Assembly (NCBI RefSeq): GCF_010672525.1
Contig: NZ_JAAHGH010000021.1
Span: 37,341-101,340, forward strand
Reading direction: 5' to 3'
Source of the DNA: Okeania sp. SIO2B3
Lineage (GTDB): Bacteria; Cyanobacteriota; Cyanobacteriia; Cyanobacteriales; Microcoleaceae
Length of the DNA stretch: 64,000 bases
In this document: one piece after another, positions 26,884 to 34,986 of the stretch
Layout: each line of letters opens with the position of its first letter
Position numbering within the stretch: position 1 is the stretch's first letter
Notes under the pieces: model-generated
Told to the model about the DNA's origin: nothing
Database searches by the model: none
Seen by the model: the letters and a program-made list of their open reading frames with translations, nothing else
Made by a program: the position numbers and the translations under genes

Positions 26884-28191
26884 ATGTGGGATTTGTTCAG
26901 CTATGGAATTATATCTCTATGGCTAGAAATGGCAGGTATACAAACTATTGGGCAAAATACTCTAACGATAATGAAATGGCAAGCAGGTCTACCTCAATTA
27001 ATTTCACCTGAAAATTCCGATCAAATATTAACTATAGAAGTAGATGAATACTTGAAAGGTTTGGCAGCCAAGAGATTACTAACTTCCGATGCTCAGGGTA
27101 TATGGATACAGTCAGAATTTAAACTTTTGCATGGCCACGAAGGCACAGTTCCCATGCCTGGTGCTTCCTTAACAAAAATCGCCACATCCTTAGCTGCACT
27201 AGAAACTTGGGGACCTCAACATCAATTTGAAACCTCCATCAGTACCACAGGTCCAATTACAAATGGAATATTGCGAGGAGATTTAGTAATTAATGGCGGT
27301 AATGACCCATATTTTGTCTGGGAAGAAGCGATCGCCCTGGGGAACACCATCCAAAAATTGGGAATTAATCAAGTCACAGGTAATTTGATTGTAGTAGGTG
27401 ATTTCTGGATGAACTATCAGACTGACCCTATAATTTCAGGCCAATTATTGCGAGAAGGTATCAATTCAGCCACTTGGTCTAATAGTGTGAGAAATATCTA
27501 CAACCGAATGCCACCAGGAACACTTCAGCCAAAAGTAGCGATCGCTGGTTCTGTAATATCCCAAAAATCTGTATCTACAGAAATTCCAATTATTCGACAC
27601 AAGTCTTTGCCACTTATCTATATCCTCAAAACTATGAATGTGGAAAGTAATAATAAGTTGGCTGAAATAATAGCTAGTAATCTGGGTGGAGCAAAAGTTG
27701 TTCAACAAAAAGCTGCCTGGACTGCGGGAGTGCCTCAAGCAGAAATTCAGTTAATTAATGGTTCTGGGTTGGGGGTGGAAAATAAAATTTCTCCAAGAGC
27801 AGTAAGTGCAATGTTAATTGCTATTCAACGGTATCTTCAAACTTCTGAGTGGGTTATTGCTGACTTGTTTCCGGTATCTGGTTATGACCGAGGAACTTTA
27901 GTAGACCAGTCGAGGAATATTCCCCAGGGTTCGGCGGTGAAAACTGGTACTCTCAATGATGTGATTGCTTTAGCTGGAGTTATTCCTACTCGTGAACAGG
28001 GTTTGGTTTGGTTTACGATGATTAACCGCAGTCCCTACTGGGAGGCAACACGGGTGGAGCAGGATAAATTTTTACAGCAATTAGTAAGTCTTTGGGGAGT
28101 TACTAAAGCACCCAAGGTTATTACTCCTCAGATTAATGGCAATAGGTTGGGTTTGGGAGCTAGCGGTCGAAATCAGATTTTAGGAGAATAG
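26884..28191 (+). CDS. dacB: D-alanyl-D-alanine carboxypeptidase, PBP4 family, 435 aa
   Basis: Penicillin-binding protein of peptidase family S13 that trims or hydrolyses peptidoglycan cross-links in the periplasm. Three active-site motifs are in order: SLTK (serine nucleophile, in MPGASLTKIATSL), SNN in NVESNNKLAEII, and KTG in AVKTGTLNDVI. The PBP4-specific insert between the first two motifs is shorter than in E. coli. The N-terminus (about residues 1-25) is hydrophobic and may be an uncleaved export signal. The C-terminal tail after VSLWG is variable. ATG at 26884; no operon partners. Confidence 0.9.
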   Translation: MWDLFSYGIISLWLEMAGIQTIGQNTLTIMKWQAGLPQLISPENSDQILTIEVDEYLKGLAAKRLLTSDAQGIWIQSEFKLLHGHEGTVPMPGASLTKIATSLAALETWGPQHQFETSISTTGPITNGILRGDLVINGGNDPYFVWEEAIALGNTIQKLGINQVTGNLIVVGDFWMNYQTDPIISGQLLREGINSATWSNSVRNIYNRMPPGTLQPKVAIAGSVISQKSVSTEIPIIRHKSLPLIYILKTMNVESNNKLAEIIASNLGGAKVVQQKAAWTAGVPQAEIQLINGSGLGVENKISPRAVSAMLIAIQRYLQTSEWVIADLFPVSGYDRGTLVDQSRNIPQGSAVKTGTLNDVIALAGVIPTREQGLVWFTMINRSPYWEATRVEQDKFLQQLVSLWGVTKAPKVITPQINGNRLGLGASGRNQILGE

Positions 28192-28286
28192 AATTAAGGC
28201 GTTGCCAGACAAGGATTTGGCCACAGATACATGGATGATTAATCTGCATCTTGTGAAGCTCCAAAAAAACGGGAAGGTTTTTCTCC

Positions 28287-28339
28287 TTGCATCCCCTAAA
28301 AAATCGTGATACTATTTTATTATTGGGTGTCGCACGCCC
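28287..28339 (+). promoter_or_regulatory. Sigma-70-like promoter plus hairpin, array unit 1
   Basis: TTGCAT at 28287-28292, 17-bp spacer, TACTAT at 28310-28315, then the stem-loop GGGTGT-CGC-ACGCCC at 28325-28339. Predicted transcription runs to the right. Confidence 0.5.
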
Positions 28340-28572
28340 CTACGCATGATTTTTTATTCAACCTAAAAACAGCATATCGCCACTGAATATATATAGAAGG
28401 GATACTCAGAAATCAAACCAGAGAAATCTCATCATTTTGTGAAGCACTTGAATAAAGAAGTAGCGATCGCCAAATTTTTCACCTCATCAGCCAGACAAGG
28501 ATTTAGTCACGGATACACCGACGATCAATCTGCATCTTGTGAAGCTCCAAAAAAACGGGAAGGTTTTTCCCC

Positions 28573-28625
28573 TTGCATTCCCTAAAAAATCGTGATACTA
28601 TTTTATTATTGGGTGTCGCACGCCC
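28573..28625 (+). promoter_or_regulatory. Sigma-70-like promoter plus hairpin, array unit 2
   Basis: TTGCAT 28573-28578, 17-bp spacer, TACTAT 28596-28601, followed by the same GGGTGT-CGC-ACGCCC stem-loop. Confidence 0.5.
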
Positions 28626-28892
28626 CTACGCATGATTTTTTATTCAACCTAAAAACAGCATATCGCCACTGAATATATATAGAAGGGATACTCAGAAATC
28701 AAACCAGAGAAATCTCATCATTTTGTGAAGTACTTGAATAAAGAAGTAACGATCGCCAAATTTTTCACCCCATCAAAAGATTGATATTACTCATGTAGAA
28801 GCGATGTAGCTACCGCACTTGCTCCGCCAACGCTATATTCACAACCAAAGATTATCATTTTGTGAAGCTCAAAAAACGGCAAGGTATTTCTC

Positions 28893-28950
28893 CTTGAATT
28901 CCCCAAAAAATTATGATACTATGTAATCATTGGGTGTTACTCGTCCCCAA
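28893..28950 (+). promoter_or_regulatory. Sigma-70-like promoter, array unit 3 (hairpin degraded)
   Basis: TTGAAT 28893-28898, 18-bp spacer, TACTAT 28917-28922. The following GGGTGTTACTCGTCCCC has lost part of the stem. Confidence 0.4.
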
Positions 28951-29340
28951 GCATGACTTTTTGTTCAACGCAAAAACGGCATATCGTCACTGAATATATA
29001 TAGAAGGGATATTCAGACATCGGTAGTCCTGGATAGTAATGGTAAATAGGATAGTACGGGAGCAAGATGCTCCCACTACCGTGTCTGGTAACAAAAATAA
29101 TTACAATGGACTACTATGACAATGCAGCACCGCCCAGACATCAAAGCAGAGAAACATCATCATCCTGTGAAGCACTTAGATCAAGAAGTAACGACGGTCA
29201 AATTTGCCCGCCCCATCAAAAGATCGATATTACTCATGTAGAAGCGATGTAGCTACCGCACTTGCTCCGCCAACGCTATATTCACAAATCCAGCACATTA
29301 TCATCCTGTGAAGCACCAAAAAACGGCAAGGTATTTCCTC

Positions 29341-29396
29341 TTGAATTCCCCAAAAAAATTATGATACTATGTAATCATTGGGTGTTACTCGCCCCC
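29341..29396 (+). promoter_or_regulatory. Sigma-70-like promoter plus hairpin, array unit 4
   Basis: TTGAAT 29341-29346, 18-bp spacer, TACTAT 29365-29370, then GGGTG-TTACT-CGCCC, a 5-bp stem with one G-T pair. Confidence 0.45.
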
Positions 29397-29628
29397 AAGC
29401 ATGACTTTTTATTCAACCCAGAAACAGCATTTCGTTACTGAATATATATAGAAGATATACTCAGAAACCAAAGCAGAGAAAAATCATCATCCTGTGAAGC
29501 ACTTCGATAAAAAAGTAATGATAGAAAAAATTTTCACCTCCATCAGCCAGACAAGGATTTAGCCACAGATACAGGGATGATTAACCTGCATTTTGTGAAG
29601 CACCAAAAAAACAGCAAGGTTTTTCCTC

Positions 29629-29682
29629 TTGCATAGCCAAAAAAATCGTGATACTATGTAATCATTGGGTGTTGTTCGCCCC
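29629..29682 (+). promoter_or_regulatory. Sigma-70-like promoter plus hairpin, array unit 5
   Basis: TTGCAT 29629-29634, 17-bp spacer, TACTAT 29652-29657, then GGGTG-TTGTT-CGCCC. The loop differs from unit 4 while the stem is kept. Confidence 0.45.
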
Positions 29683-29825
29683 TACGCATGACTTTTTATT
29701 CAACTAAAAATGGGGTGAAAGCTTGCCACTAATTGAACTTCATACATCAAATCAGCAACACCACAATTAAGGGTAATTTTTTTTCATCACTTTGGAAGAA
29801 CGTGCTTATCAAAAGAAAACATATT

Positions 29826-30689
29826 CTAGTCATCTGGATTAACTGCCGAAAATAAAGCAGAATAATCTAAATCTGATAAACCTAATTCAATAGTTTTCTC
29901 CAAAACTTTACGTACTCCTTCTTGAATACTCACATCAAGTCCTGCTGATTCTGCCGCATCAATAAATATGTTCGTATCCTTCAATAAATGCTTGGCTGGA
30001 AAATTAGGATTTTCATAATTTCTGTCTAACATTCGTTGTAATTTTTTATCAAAAGTTGGAGCATATAAAGCGCTATCCCGAACAATTTGCATAAACAAAT
30101 CTACATCTATTCCTTCCCGAACTATTAACCCTAAACTCAAAGCAAAAGCAGTTGTTAAAGAACCAATTAATTGATTCATTGCCAACTTAATTGCAGCACC
30201 ATTACCTACCGCGCCAATATGTAATGGTTCAGGACTAAATATCTTGAATAAACCACACCATTTTTCATATTGTTCTGATGAAGCTCCCACCATAACAATT
30301 AAACTACCAGATTTCACTTGAGGAATACTGCCCAAAACAGGAGCTTCTAAATATTCACCCCCACAAGCCACAACTTCATCTCTAATTTCTTTACTTTCAG
30401 TGGGGGAAATAGTTCCCATTTGAATAACTGTTCGATCCGATAATTCCGCTTTTGAACTATCAGATAAAAGTACATTTTGAATAGCTTCAGTATTAGTCAA
30501 CATCAAAATTAAACATTCAGAATTTTGAATAGCTTCTGCCGGAGAACTAGCTATTGTTGCACCTGCTTTTTGCAGAGGTTCTAATTTTGATTGAGTACGA
30601 TTATAAGCAGTTACAATATGATTAGCTTCTAACAATTTTTGAGCCATTTGTAGACCCATTAAACCCGTACCTAAAAACCCAATTTTCAT
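29826..30689 (-). CDS. NAD(P)-dependent beta-hydroxyacid dehydrogenase, 287 aa
   Basis: Member of the 3-hydroxyisobutyrate dehydrogenase / glyoxylate-succinic semialdehyde reductase (GLYR) family. N-terminal Rossmann fold with MKIGFLGTGLMGLQMAQKLL; NRTQSK at the end of strand 2 suggests NADP preference (inference). Substrate-binding EAPVLGSIPQVKSGSL and the catalytic Lys in GNGAAIKLAMNQLIG are present, then DTNIFIDAAESAGLDV. Typical length. Cytosolic. It stands alone next to the tandem array; ATG at 30687-30689. Confidence 0.92.
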   Translation of the reverse strand: MKIGFLGTGLMGLQMAQKLLEANHIVTAYNRTQSKLEPLQKAGATIASSPAEAIQNSECLILMLTNTEAIQNVLLSDSSKAELSDRTVIQMGTISPTESKEIRDEVVACGGEYLEAPVLGSIPQVKSGSLIVMVGASSEQYEKWCGLFKIFSPEPLHIGAVGNGAAIKLAMNQLIGSLTTAFALSLGLIVREGIDVDLFMQIVRDSALYAPTFDKKLQRMLDRNYENPNFPAKHLLKDTNIFIDAAESAGLDVSIQEGVRKVLEKTIELGLSDLDYSALFSAVNPDD

Positions 30690-30920
30690 TAATCATTTCC
30701 TCTAGAATTTAATATTTTATTACCATATTTTTTGATATTTGTCAAAAAAATCATAGGATTTAACAAACTAATTCAAAGTAATGATTTCTAGAAATATTGT
30801 GCTAAATTTGCTAAAAAAATGCTATGATAATACGAAAATTTGTCTGAACTCGAAAGGCGAAAACCTTGAGTTGGTGGATGAGTAATTTGCAATTTATCTA
30901 AATGTTGGCATTTATACCCG

Positions 30921-30940
30921 CGCTCTCCTACAAGGGAGCG
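30921..30940. other. Hairpin in the probable left end of a tnpB element
   Basis: CGCTCTCC and GGGAGCG form a 7-bp stem (one G-T pair) about 75 bp upstream of the intact tnpB. Left ends of IS200/IS605 elements carry such subterminal hairpins. The element boundary is not resolved. Confidence 0.4.
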
Positions 30941-31017
30941 TCGTATGGGAATGCCAATCAATGTTGCAGCTTCACACATAATCTGTTAAAATATAAATGT
31001 TAAAAATTAAGCAGCAA

Positions 31018-32223
31018 ATGGTTGAAAAAGCGTACAAATTTAGATTTTACCCCACTCCGGAGCAGGAAAGTCTGTTGCGGAGGACGTTAGGTTGTGTGCG
31101 CCTGATCTACAACAGAGCTTTAGCTGCGAGAACTCAAGCATGGTATGAAAACAAAGAACGAGTAGGGTATAAGCAAACTTCGGCTATGCTGACGAATTGG
31201 AAAAAGCAGGAAGATTTAGATTTTCTTTCTGAAGTCAGTAGCGTCCCATTACAGCAAGGTTTGAGACATCTACAAACTGCTTTCACTAACTTTTTCAGTG
31301 GACGTGCAAAATATCCTAACTTTAAGAAAAAGCGTAATGGTGGTAGTGCTGAATTTACAAAGTCTGCATTTAAGTGGAGAAATGGTCAAGTATATTTAGC
31401 AAAATGTCTTGAACCATTATCAATTAGATGGAGCAGGCAACTACCACCAGATTGTGTTCCAACAACAATCACAGTGAAGCTCGACCCCTCTGGCAGATGG
31501 TCAGTGTCTCTAAGAGTCAATGACACCAGAGATTTAACTCTCAAGCCAGCAACCAAACTCTTAGGCATTGACTTAGGAATCACTAGCTTAATAACTACCA
31601 GTGATGGAAAAAAAGTAGCTAATCCTAAGAATCTTCATAAATTACATAAAAAACTGAGATTGGCTCAAAAGTCTTTATCTAGAAAAACTAAGGGATCTAA
31701 TAACTACCAAAAGGCTAGGCTGAAAGTAGCCAGGATACACGCTCAAATTAAAGATTCAAGGCTTGATTACACCCATAAGCTAACCACTCAACTAATCAGA
31801 GAAAATCAAACTGTTGTAGTTGAGGATTTAGCGGTAAAAAATATGGTCAAAAACCACAAGTTAGCAAAAGCAATAAGTGATGCCAACTGGGGAGAATTAG
31901 TCAGGCAATTAGAGTACAAGGCTGATTGGTATGGACGGGAATTAATCAAGATTGATAGATATTTTCCTAGTTCTAAGCGTTGTTCTAATTGCGGGCATAT
32001 AGTAGAAAAATTGCCTCTAAATATTAGAGAGTGGGATTGCCCAGAGTGTGGTAGTCACCATGACAGGGATATAAACGCTTCGGTAAATATTTTGGCTGCG
32101 GGACTCGCAGTGTCAGTCTGTGGAGCGACTGTAAGACCCGAGGGGAGTAAATCTTGGAAGGCGGGTGCATTGAAACAGAAAGCCCCTAACAGTGATGTTA
32201 AGGAATCCCGCGCTGTCTCGTGA
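31018..32223 (+). CDS. tnpB: Intact TnpB (IS1341/IS605 OrfB, RNA-guided nuclease), 401 aa
   Basis: Start chosen at ATG 31018 (MVEKAYKFRFYPT), which matches the family; an ATG at 30997 is also in frame. Full set of RuvC residues: Asp in LGIDLGITS, Glu in VVVEDLAV, Asp in DRDINASVNI. Zinc ribbon with CSNC and CPEC. The N-terminal HTH/REC part (RRTLGCVRLIYNRALA) is complete. TnpB proteins use a right-end-derived guide RNA to cut DNA at the donor site and keep the element. No tnpA is adjacent, so movement would need a helper. The tail after the last RuvC residue is long and basic and overlaps the presumed guide RNA region. Confidence 0.94.
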   Translation: MVEKAYKFRFYPTPEQESLLRRTLGCVRLIYNRALAARTQAWYENKERVGYKQTSAMLTNWKKQEDLDFLSEVSSVPLQQGLRHLQTAFTNFFSGRAKYPNFKKKRNGGSAEFTKSAFKWRNGQVYLAKCLEPLSIRWSRQLPPDCVPTTITVKLDPSGRWSVSLRVNDTRDLTLKPATKLLGIDLGITSLITTSDGKKVANPKNLHKLHKKLRLAQKSLSRKTKGSNNYQKARLKVARIHAQIKDSRLDYTHKLTTQLIRENQTVVVEDLAVKNMVKNHKLAKAISDANWGELVRQLEYKADWYGRELIKIDRYFPSSKRCSNCGHIVEKLPLNIREWDCPECGSHHDRDINASVNILAAGLAVSVCGATVRPEGSKSWKAGALKQKAPNSDVKESRAVS

Positions 32224-32385
32224 GAGCAGCGTCGGGAGGATGTCAAAGGTAATCCTAAATAACCTACTTTTAGAGTAAATTAGTCTAATAATATTACTCT
32301 GTATTATTTTACTCCCTCACTCCTGTACGGGCGCCATTCGGAGCTTTGCGTCAGCAAATGCCATTCGCCCCTACTCCCCGCTCCA

Positions 32386-32448
32386 TTACCGAATAATTAA
32401 TAATTAATAATTAGAGGTAATTATCCATTATCCATTATCCATTAATGA
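32386..32448 (+). repeat. Dispersed AT-ended repeat, copy R4 (ends only, 63 bp)
   Basis: TTACCGAATAATTAATAATT joins directly to GGTAATTATCCATTATCC and ATTAATGA, with the whole GC core deleted. It ends at the ATG of the next gene. The deletion defines the element's termini well. Confidence 0.75.
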
Positions 32449-33045
32449 ATGCCCTATAGTAAATTTACCCTGAGTAAAGTCGTAGAAGATTTTCAACTGA
32501 CTATCATAGAAGGCGATCGCTTTGTGCCAGAAGTTTCCCCAATTAATCCTACTGCTTTGCTCAAAGATACCCTCAAAGAAACAGTACCTTGGGCGATCGC
32601 TGTGGGTAGTGAAAAAGCTCGTTCTGAAGGTATTATTAATCCAGTATTGTTAGAAGTAAAACGTCAGCTCAAGGGAAAAATCAGTGTTTTCTCGGGTGAA
32701 GAATTTGCGGTGCAACCAGAAGTCGATCTTACTGGGTATGTTGATTTTCTAATTAGTCGTTCTCCAGAACAATTGTATATTAAAGCTCCTGCGGTAGTTT
32801 TGGTTGAAGCAAAAAAAGAAGACCTGAAACCAGCACTTGGACAATGTTTAGCAGAAATGGTAGCAGCTCAACGCTTTAATCAACAGAAACAGCAACCAAT
32901 TTCAACTATCTACGGAACAGTAACGAGTGGTACAGTTTGGCGATTTCTCAAACTAGAAGAACAAACAGTAACAATTGATTTAACAGATTATCCATTGCCA
33001 CCCGTTGAGCAGATTTTGAGCTTTCTAGTTTGGATGGCAAATTAA
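32449..33045 (+). CDS. PD-(D/E)XK nuclease-like protein, 198 aa
   Basis: Residues about 85-130 contain VDLTGYVDFLISR followed by VVLVEAKKEDL, a D...ExK pair as in restriction-endonuclease-like folds, then GQCLAEMVAAQRFN and TIYGTVTSGTVWRFLK. Proteins of this type are widespread, often repeated, in cyanobacteria, with no proven role; they resemble the N-terminal part of type I restriction HsdR. Start taken at ATG 32449, exactly at the end of repeat R4; there is no good ribosome binding site. No methylase or specificity gene adjacent. Confidence 0.7.
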   Translation: MPYSKFTLSKVVEDFQLTIIEGDRFVPEVSPINPTALLKDTLKETVPWAIAVGSEKARSEGIINPVLLEVKRQLKGKISVFSGEEFAVQPEVDLTGYVDFLISRSPEQLYIKAPAVVLVEAKKEDLKPALGQCLAEMVAAQRFNQQKQQPISTIYGTVTSGTVWRFLKLEEQTVTIDLTDYPLPPVEQILSFLVWMAN

Positions 33046-33118
33046 AAGTCAGAAGTCAGTAGGGGCGAATGGTATTCGCCCTCCATCTGTATAGAACCCA
33101 TTTGGTATCTCTAAAAAA

Positions 33119-33508
33119 TTAGGCGATCGCTAACCTCTTAAGCATCAGTCGAATAAAACAAAGATTAATCTTAGCAGTAGCATTTTCCAGGGTTCTTTCA
33201 AAATTTTTGGCCAAGCTTTTACACCTCTCCATCCAAGAATTGGTTCTTTCAATGACCCACCTGGCTTTTACGGGAACAAATCCTGTTTTTCCTTCCTGTT
33301 TTTTCTGAGCCTTTGATGGTTTTGGTGATAGTTTCAACCGAATTTTGGTCATAATCGCAGGATAGATTTTTTTTAACTCCTGTATGATTTTTTCGGGGTG
33401 GTATCCATTATCAAGTAAAATAGTGATTTTAGGAATGTTTACAGGTTTGCACTTAAAGTAGTCAATATTCTCTGACAACATTTCAATTAATCCGTCATCA
33501 AATGTCTT
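33119..33508 (-). pseudogene. IS5-type DDE transposase, C-terminal remnant
   Basis: The remaining 120-130 codons include ILLDNGYHPEKI (an Asp of the DDE site), then RWVIERTNSWMERCKSLAKN (the Glu region) and TAKINLCFIRLMLKRL, the usual end of this cyanobacterial IS5-family transposase. The N-terminal half, with the first Asp, is missing. The break is near 33490-33510, exactly where the ammonium transporter remnant on the other strand begins. Confidence 0.82.
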
Positions 33509-33880
33509 GGCGAAAAACTTAATTGTTTTTTGTGTGGCAGCGATCGCTTTTTGGATGTTTGGTTTTGGTTTGATATTTGGGGATGGGTTAGATCATCCTC
33601 CTTGTACGGCAACTTTCGCTCAAAACGACCAGAAAATAGTTAGTTATTTGGGGCATTTTTCTCCCACAACTGAATATAATCAGTTCCAGCAAGAGTCACA
33701 ATTTATTCTACTGCCAAAAGATGATAACCAGCTAGGTTTTCCTGAACAAGGATTTTCTTGTTTGCAGCGTCAATTTCCCAAGCGTTCCATAGCTTCTCTA
33801 TTTTTCTTTCAATTAGCATTTGCTGCCACCACAGCTACTATTGTTTCTGGAGCAGTGGCGAAAGAATTAAGTCCTGATTA
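33490..33880 (+). pseudogene. Ammonium transporter (Amt) fragment
   Basis: Reads NVLAKNLIVFCVAAIAFWMF, then GFGLIFGDG, and later LFFFQLAFAATTATIVSGAV. These match the second and third membrane helices of Amt channels, including the conserved AATxATIVSGA block. The start of the protein and everything after AVAKEL are missing; the frame then runs on through unrelated sequence to 33917. It is a truncated remnant beside a truncated transposase, so IS-driven deletion is likely. Confidence 0.8.
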
Positions 33881-33888
33881 TGCTACCT

Positions 33889-34986
33889 TTAATCTAAAAC
33901 TTCAATGTTCTCTTTAGTCACAGATATAGGTCTTAATATAACAGAGGGAATTTCCTTTTCTTTGCTTATTTCTATATCCCAATTGATCAAATCTTCAGTA
34001 TTTTTACCTTCACTCAAAGTTACAACTAGCTCAACAGTTTTTTTAGCAAGAAGTTCACTTGATTTATAAATTGTTATCCCTTGAAAACCATTTTTTATAT
34101 TTTTCCTACTTTGCGCACTTCCATCTTGTCCTGTTATGAGTATTTTACCTCTTTTATCGCCTAAACTTCCAATTATTTCATTTGCCATACTATCATTAGC
34201 AACAAGAATAATTTGGATATTATCTTGATGATTTTTCAATAACTCGTTAACCTTTTGTGCGGCTTTTTTACCACTCCAATCAGGCATAAAATATTGGGGA
34301 TCGTCTTTACCCCTAGGAAAAATCAAATTCAATCTTTTATTCTGATTGAATTCTTCTGGCTGAAAATAGCTGTTTAATCTCTTAAACCAACTCTCCTGTA
34401 TTGCATGAGAATTTTCATCGTCAATGCCACCATTAATCATTACTAAGTTTGGTATTCCTTCTAATTTATATATACCTTCTTGTCCTTTATTTAACTCCTG
34501 AATCACATAATCTGCTTGTAATCTGCCTACTTCTTGACTATCAAAAGAGATGTAAAAACTTAAGTCATCATGTTTAATCAGACGATCGTAAGCAATTACT
34601 GGAACTCCTTTCTTTTTAGCTTTTTTAATTATATTAATACCTTGTTCATTCTCTACGCGAGTAACAATCAAAATACAACTTCCTCCTTTGAGAGCTAAGT
34701 CTGCTTGTTTTTCTTGTAGTTCTTTATTACTATTAGCATTAAAATAACGAATAGTAACATCTGGTATCTTTTCAATGATTCCTTTTTCTAAGAAGTGGCG
34801 ATCTTTTTCTTCCCAACGTCCTGATTCTGCTGCTGTAGCTGGTAGTAAAATTCCTATATCTTTACAACCTTTACCTTCGAGATGTTGTGTTTTTTGAGCA
34901 GAAATCTGACAACCTGCTATAGTCATTAGTAAAGCAAGTAGTAACAAACAAATTAATTTAGTTCTTGAACCGAAAATGCTTAACAT
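33889..34986 (-). CDS. Sugar-type periplasmic-binding lipoprotein, 365 aa
   Basis: The frame is open from 35280, but the ATG at 34984-34986 starts a lipoprotein signal (TKLICLLLLALLMTIAGCQ, Cys after AG). The mature part is a type I periplasmic-binding fold as in XylF, RbsB and GGBP: DIGILLPATAAESGRWEEKD, GVPVIAYDRLI, VGRLQADYVIQEL, IILVANDSMANEIIGSLG and ILITGQDGSA. No permease or ATPase of a sugar transporter is next to it, so it may serve as a sensor input rather than in uptake (inference). It diverges from the FGE-fold gene with an 11-bp overlap of the two starts. Confidence 0.88.
   Translation of the reverse strand: MLSIFGSRTKLICLLLLALLMTIAGCQISAQKTQHLEGKGCKDIGILLPATAAESGRWEEKDRHFLEKGIIEKIPDVTIRYFNANSNKELQEKQADLALKGGSCILIVTRVENEQGINIIKKAKKKGVPVIAYDRLIKHDDLSFYISFDSQEVGRLQADYVIQELNKGQEGIYKLEGIPNLVMINGGIDDENSHAIQESWFKRLNSYFQPEEFNQNKRLNLIFPRGKDDPQYFMPDWSGKKAAQKVNELLKNHQDNIQIILVANDSMANEIIGSLGDKRGKILITGQDGSAQSRKNIKNGFQGITIYKSSELLAKKTVELVVTLSEGKNTEDLINWDIEISKEKEIPSVILRPISVTKENIEVLD

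Larger units (their letters stand above)
28200..29725 (+). repeat. Tandem array of five promoter-hairpin units (about 290-450 bp period)
   Basis: Five related units lie one after another. Each contains a TTGCAT or TTGAAT box, a 17-18 nt spacer, a TACTAT box and, about 10-14 nt further, a GC hairpin (GGGTGT-CGC-ACGCCC in the first two; GGGTG-NNNNN-CGCCC in units 4 and 5; weak in unit 3). The TACTAT boxes start at 28310, 28596, 28917, 29365 and 29652. Units 1 and 2 are nearly identical over about 285 bp; units 3 and 4 share an extra block with ACTCATGTAGAAGCGATGTA. A shorter motif TGTGAAGC occurs about twice per unit. No conserved reading frame. It may be a cluster of small RNA genes or a decayed mobile repeat. 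Confidence 0.8.

Noticed and set aside
29067..29252. 61-codon open frame within the first tandem array
   Set aside because: Lies across repeat-unit material, is not open in the sister units and has no ribosome site or family likeness.
28200..29725. CRISPR array
   Set aside because: Repeat units are 285-450 bp, degenerate and promoter-like; no short constant repeats with unique spacers, and no cas gene in the window.
30788..30979. 63-codon minus-strand frame upstream of the intact tnpB
   Set aside because: Falls in the presumed left end of the element with a hairpin; no family recognised.
32449..33045. Type I restriction enzyme subunit
   Set aside because: Only the small nuclease-like domain is present; no helicase, methylase or specificity subunit nearby.
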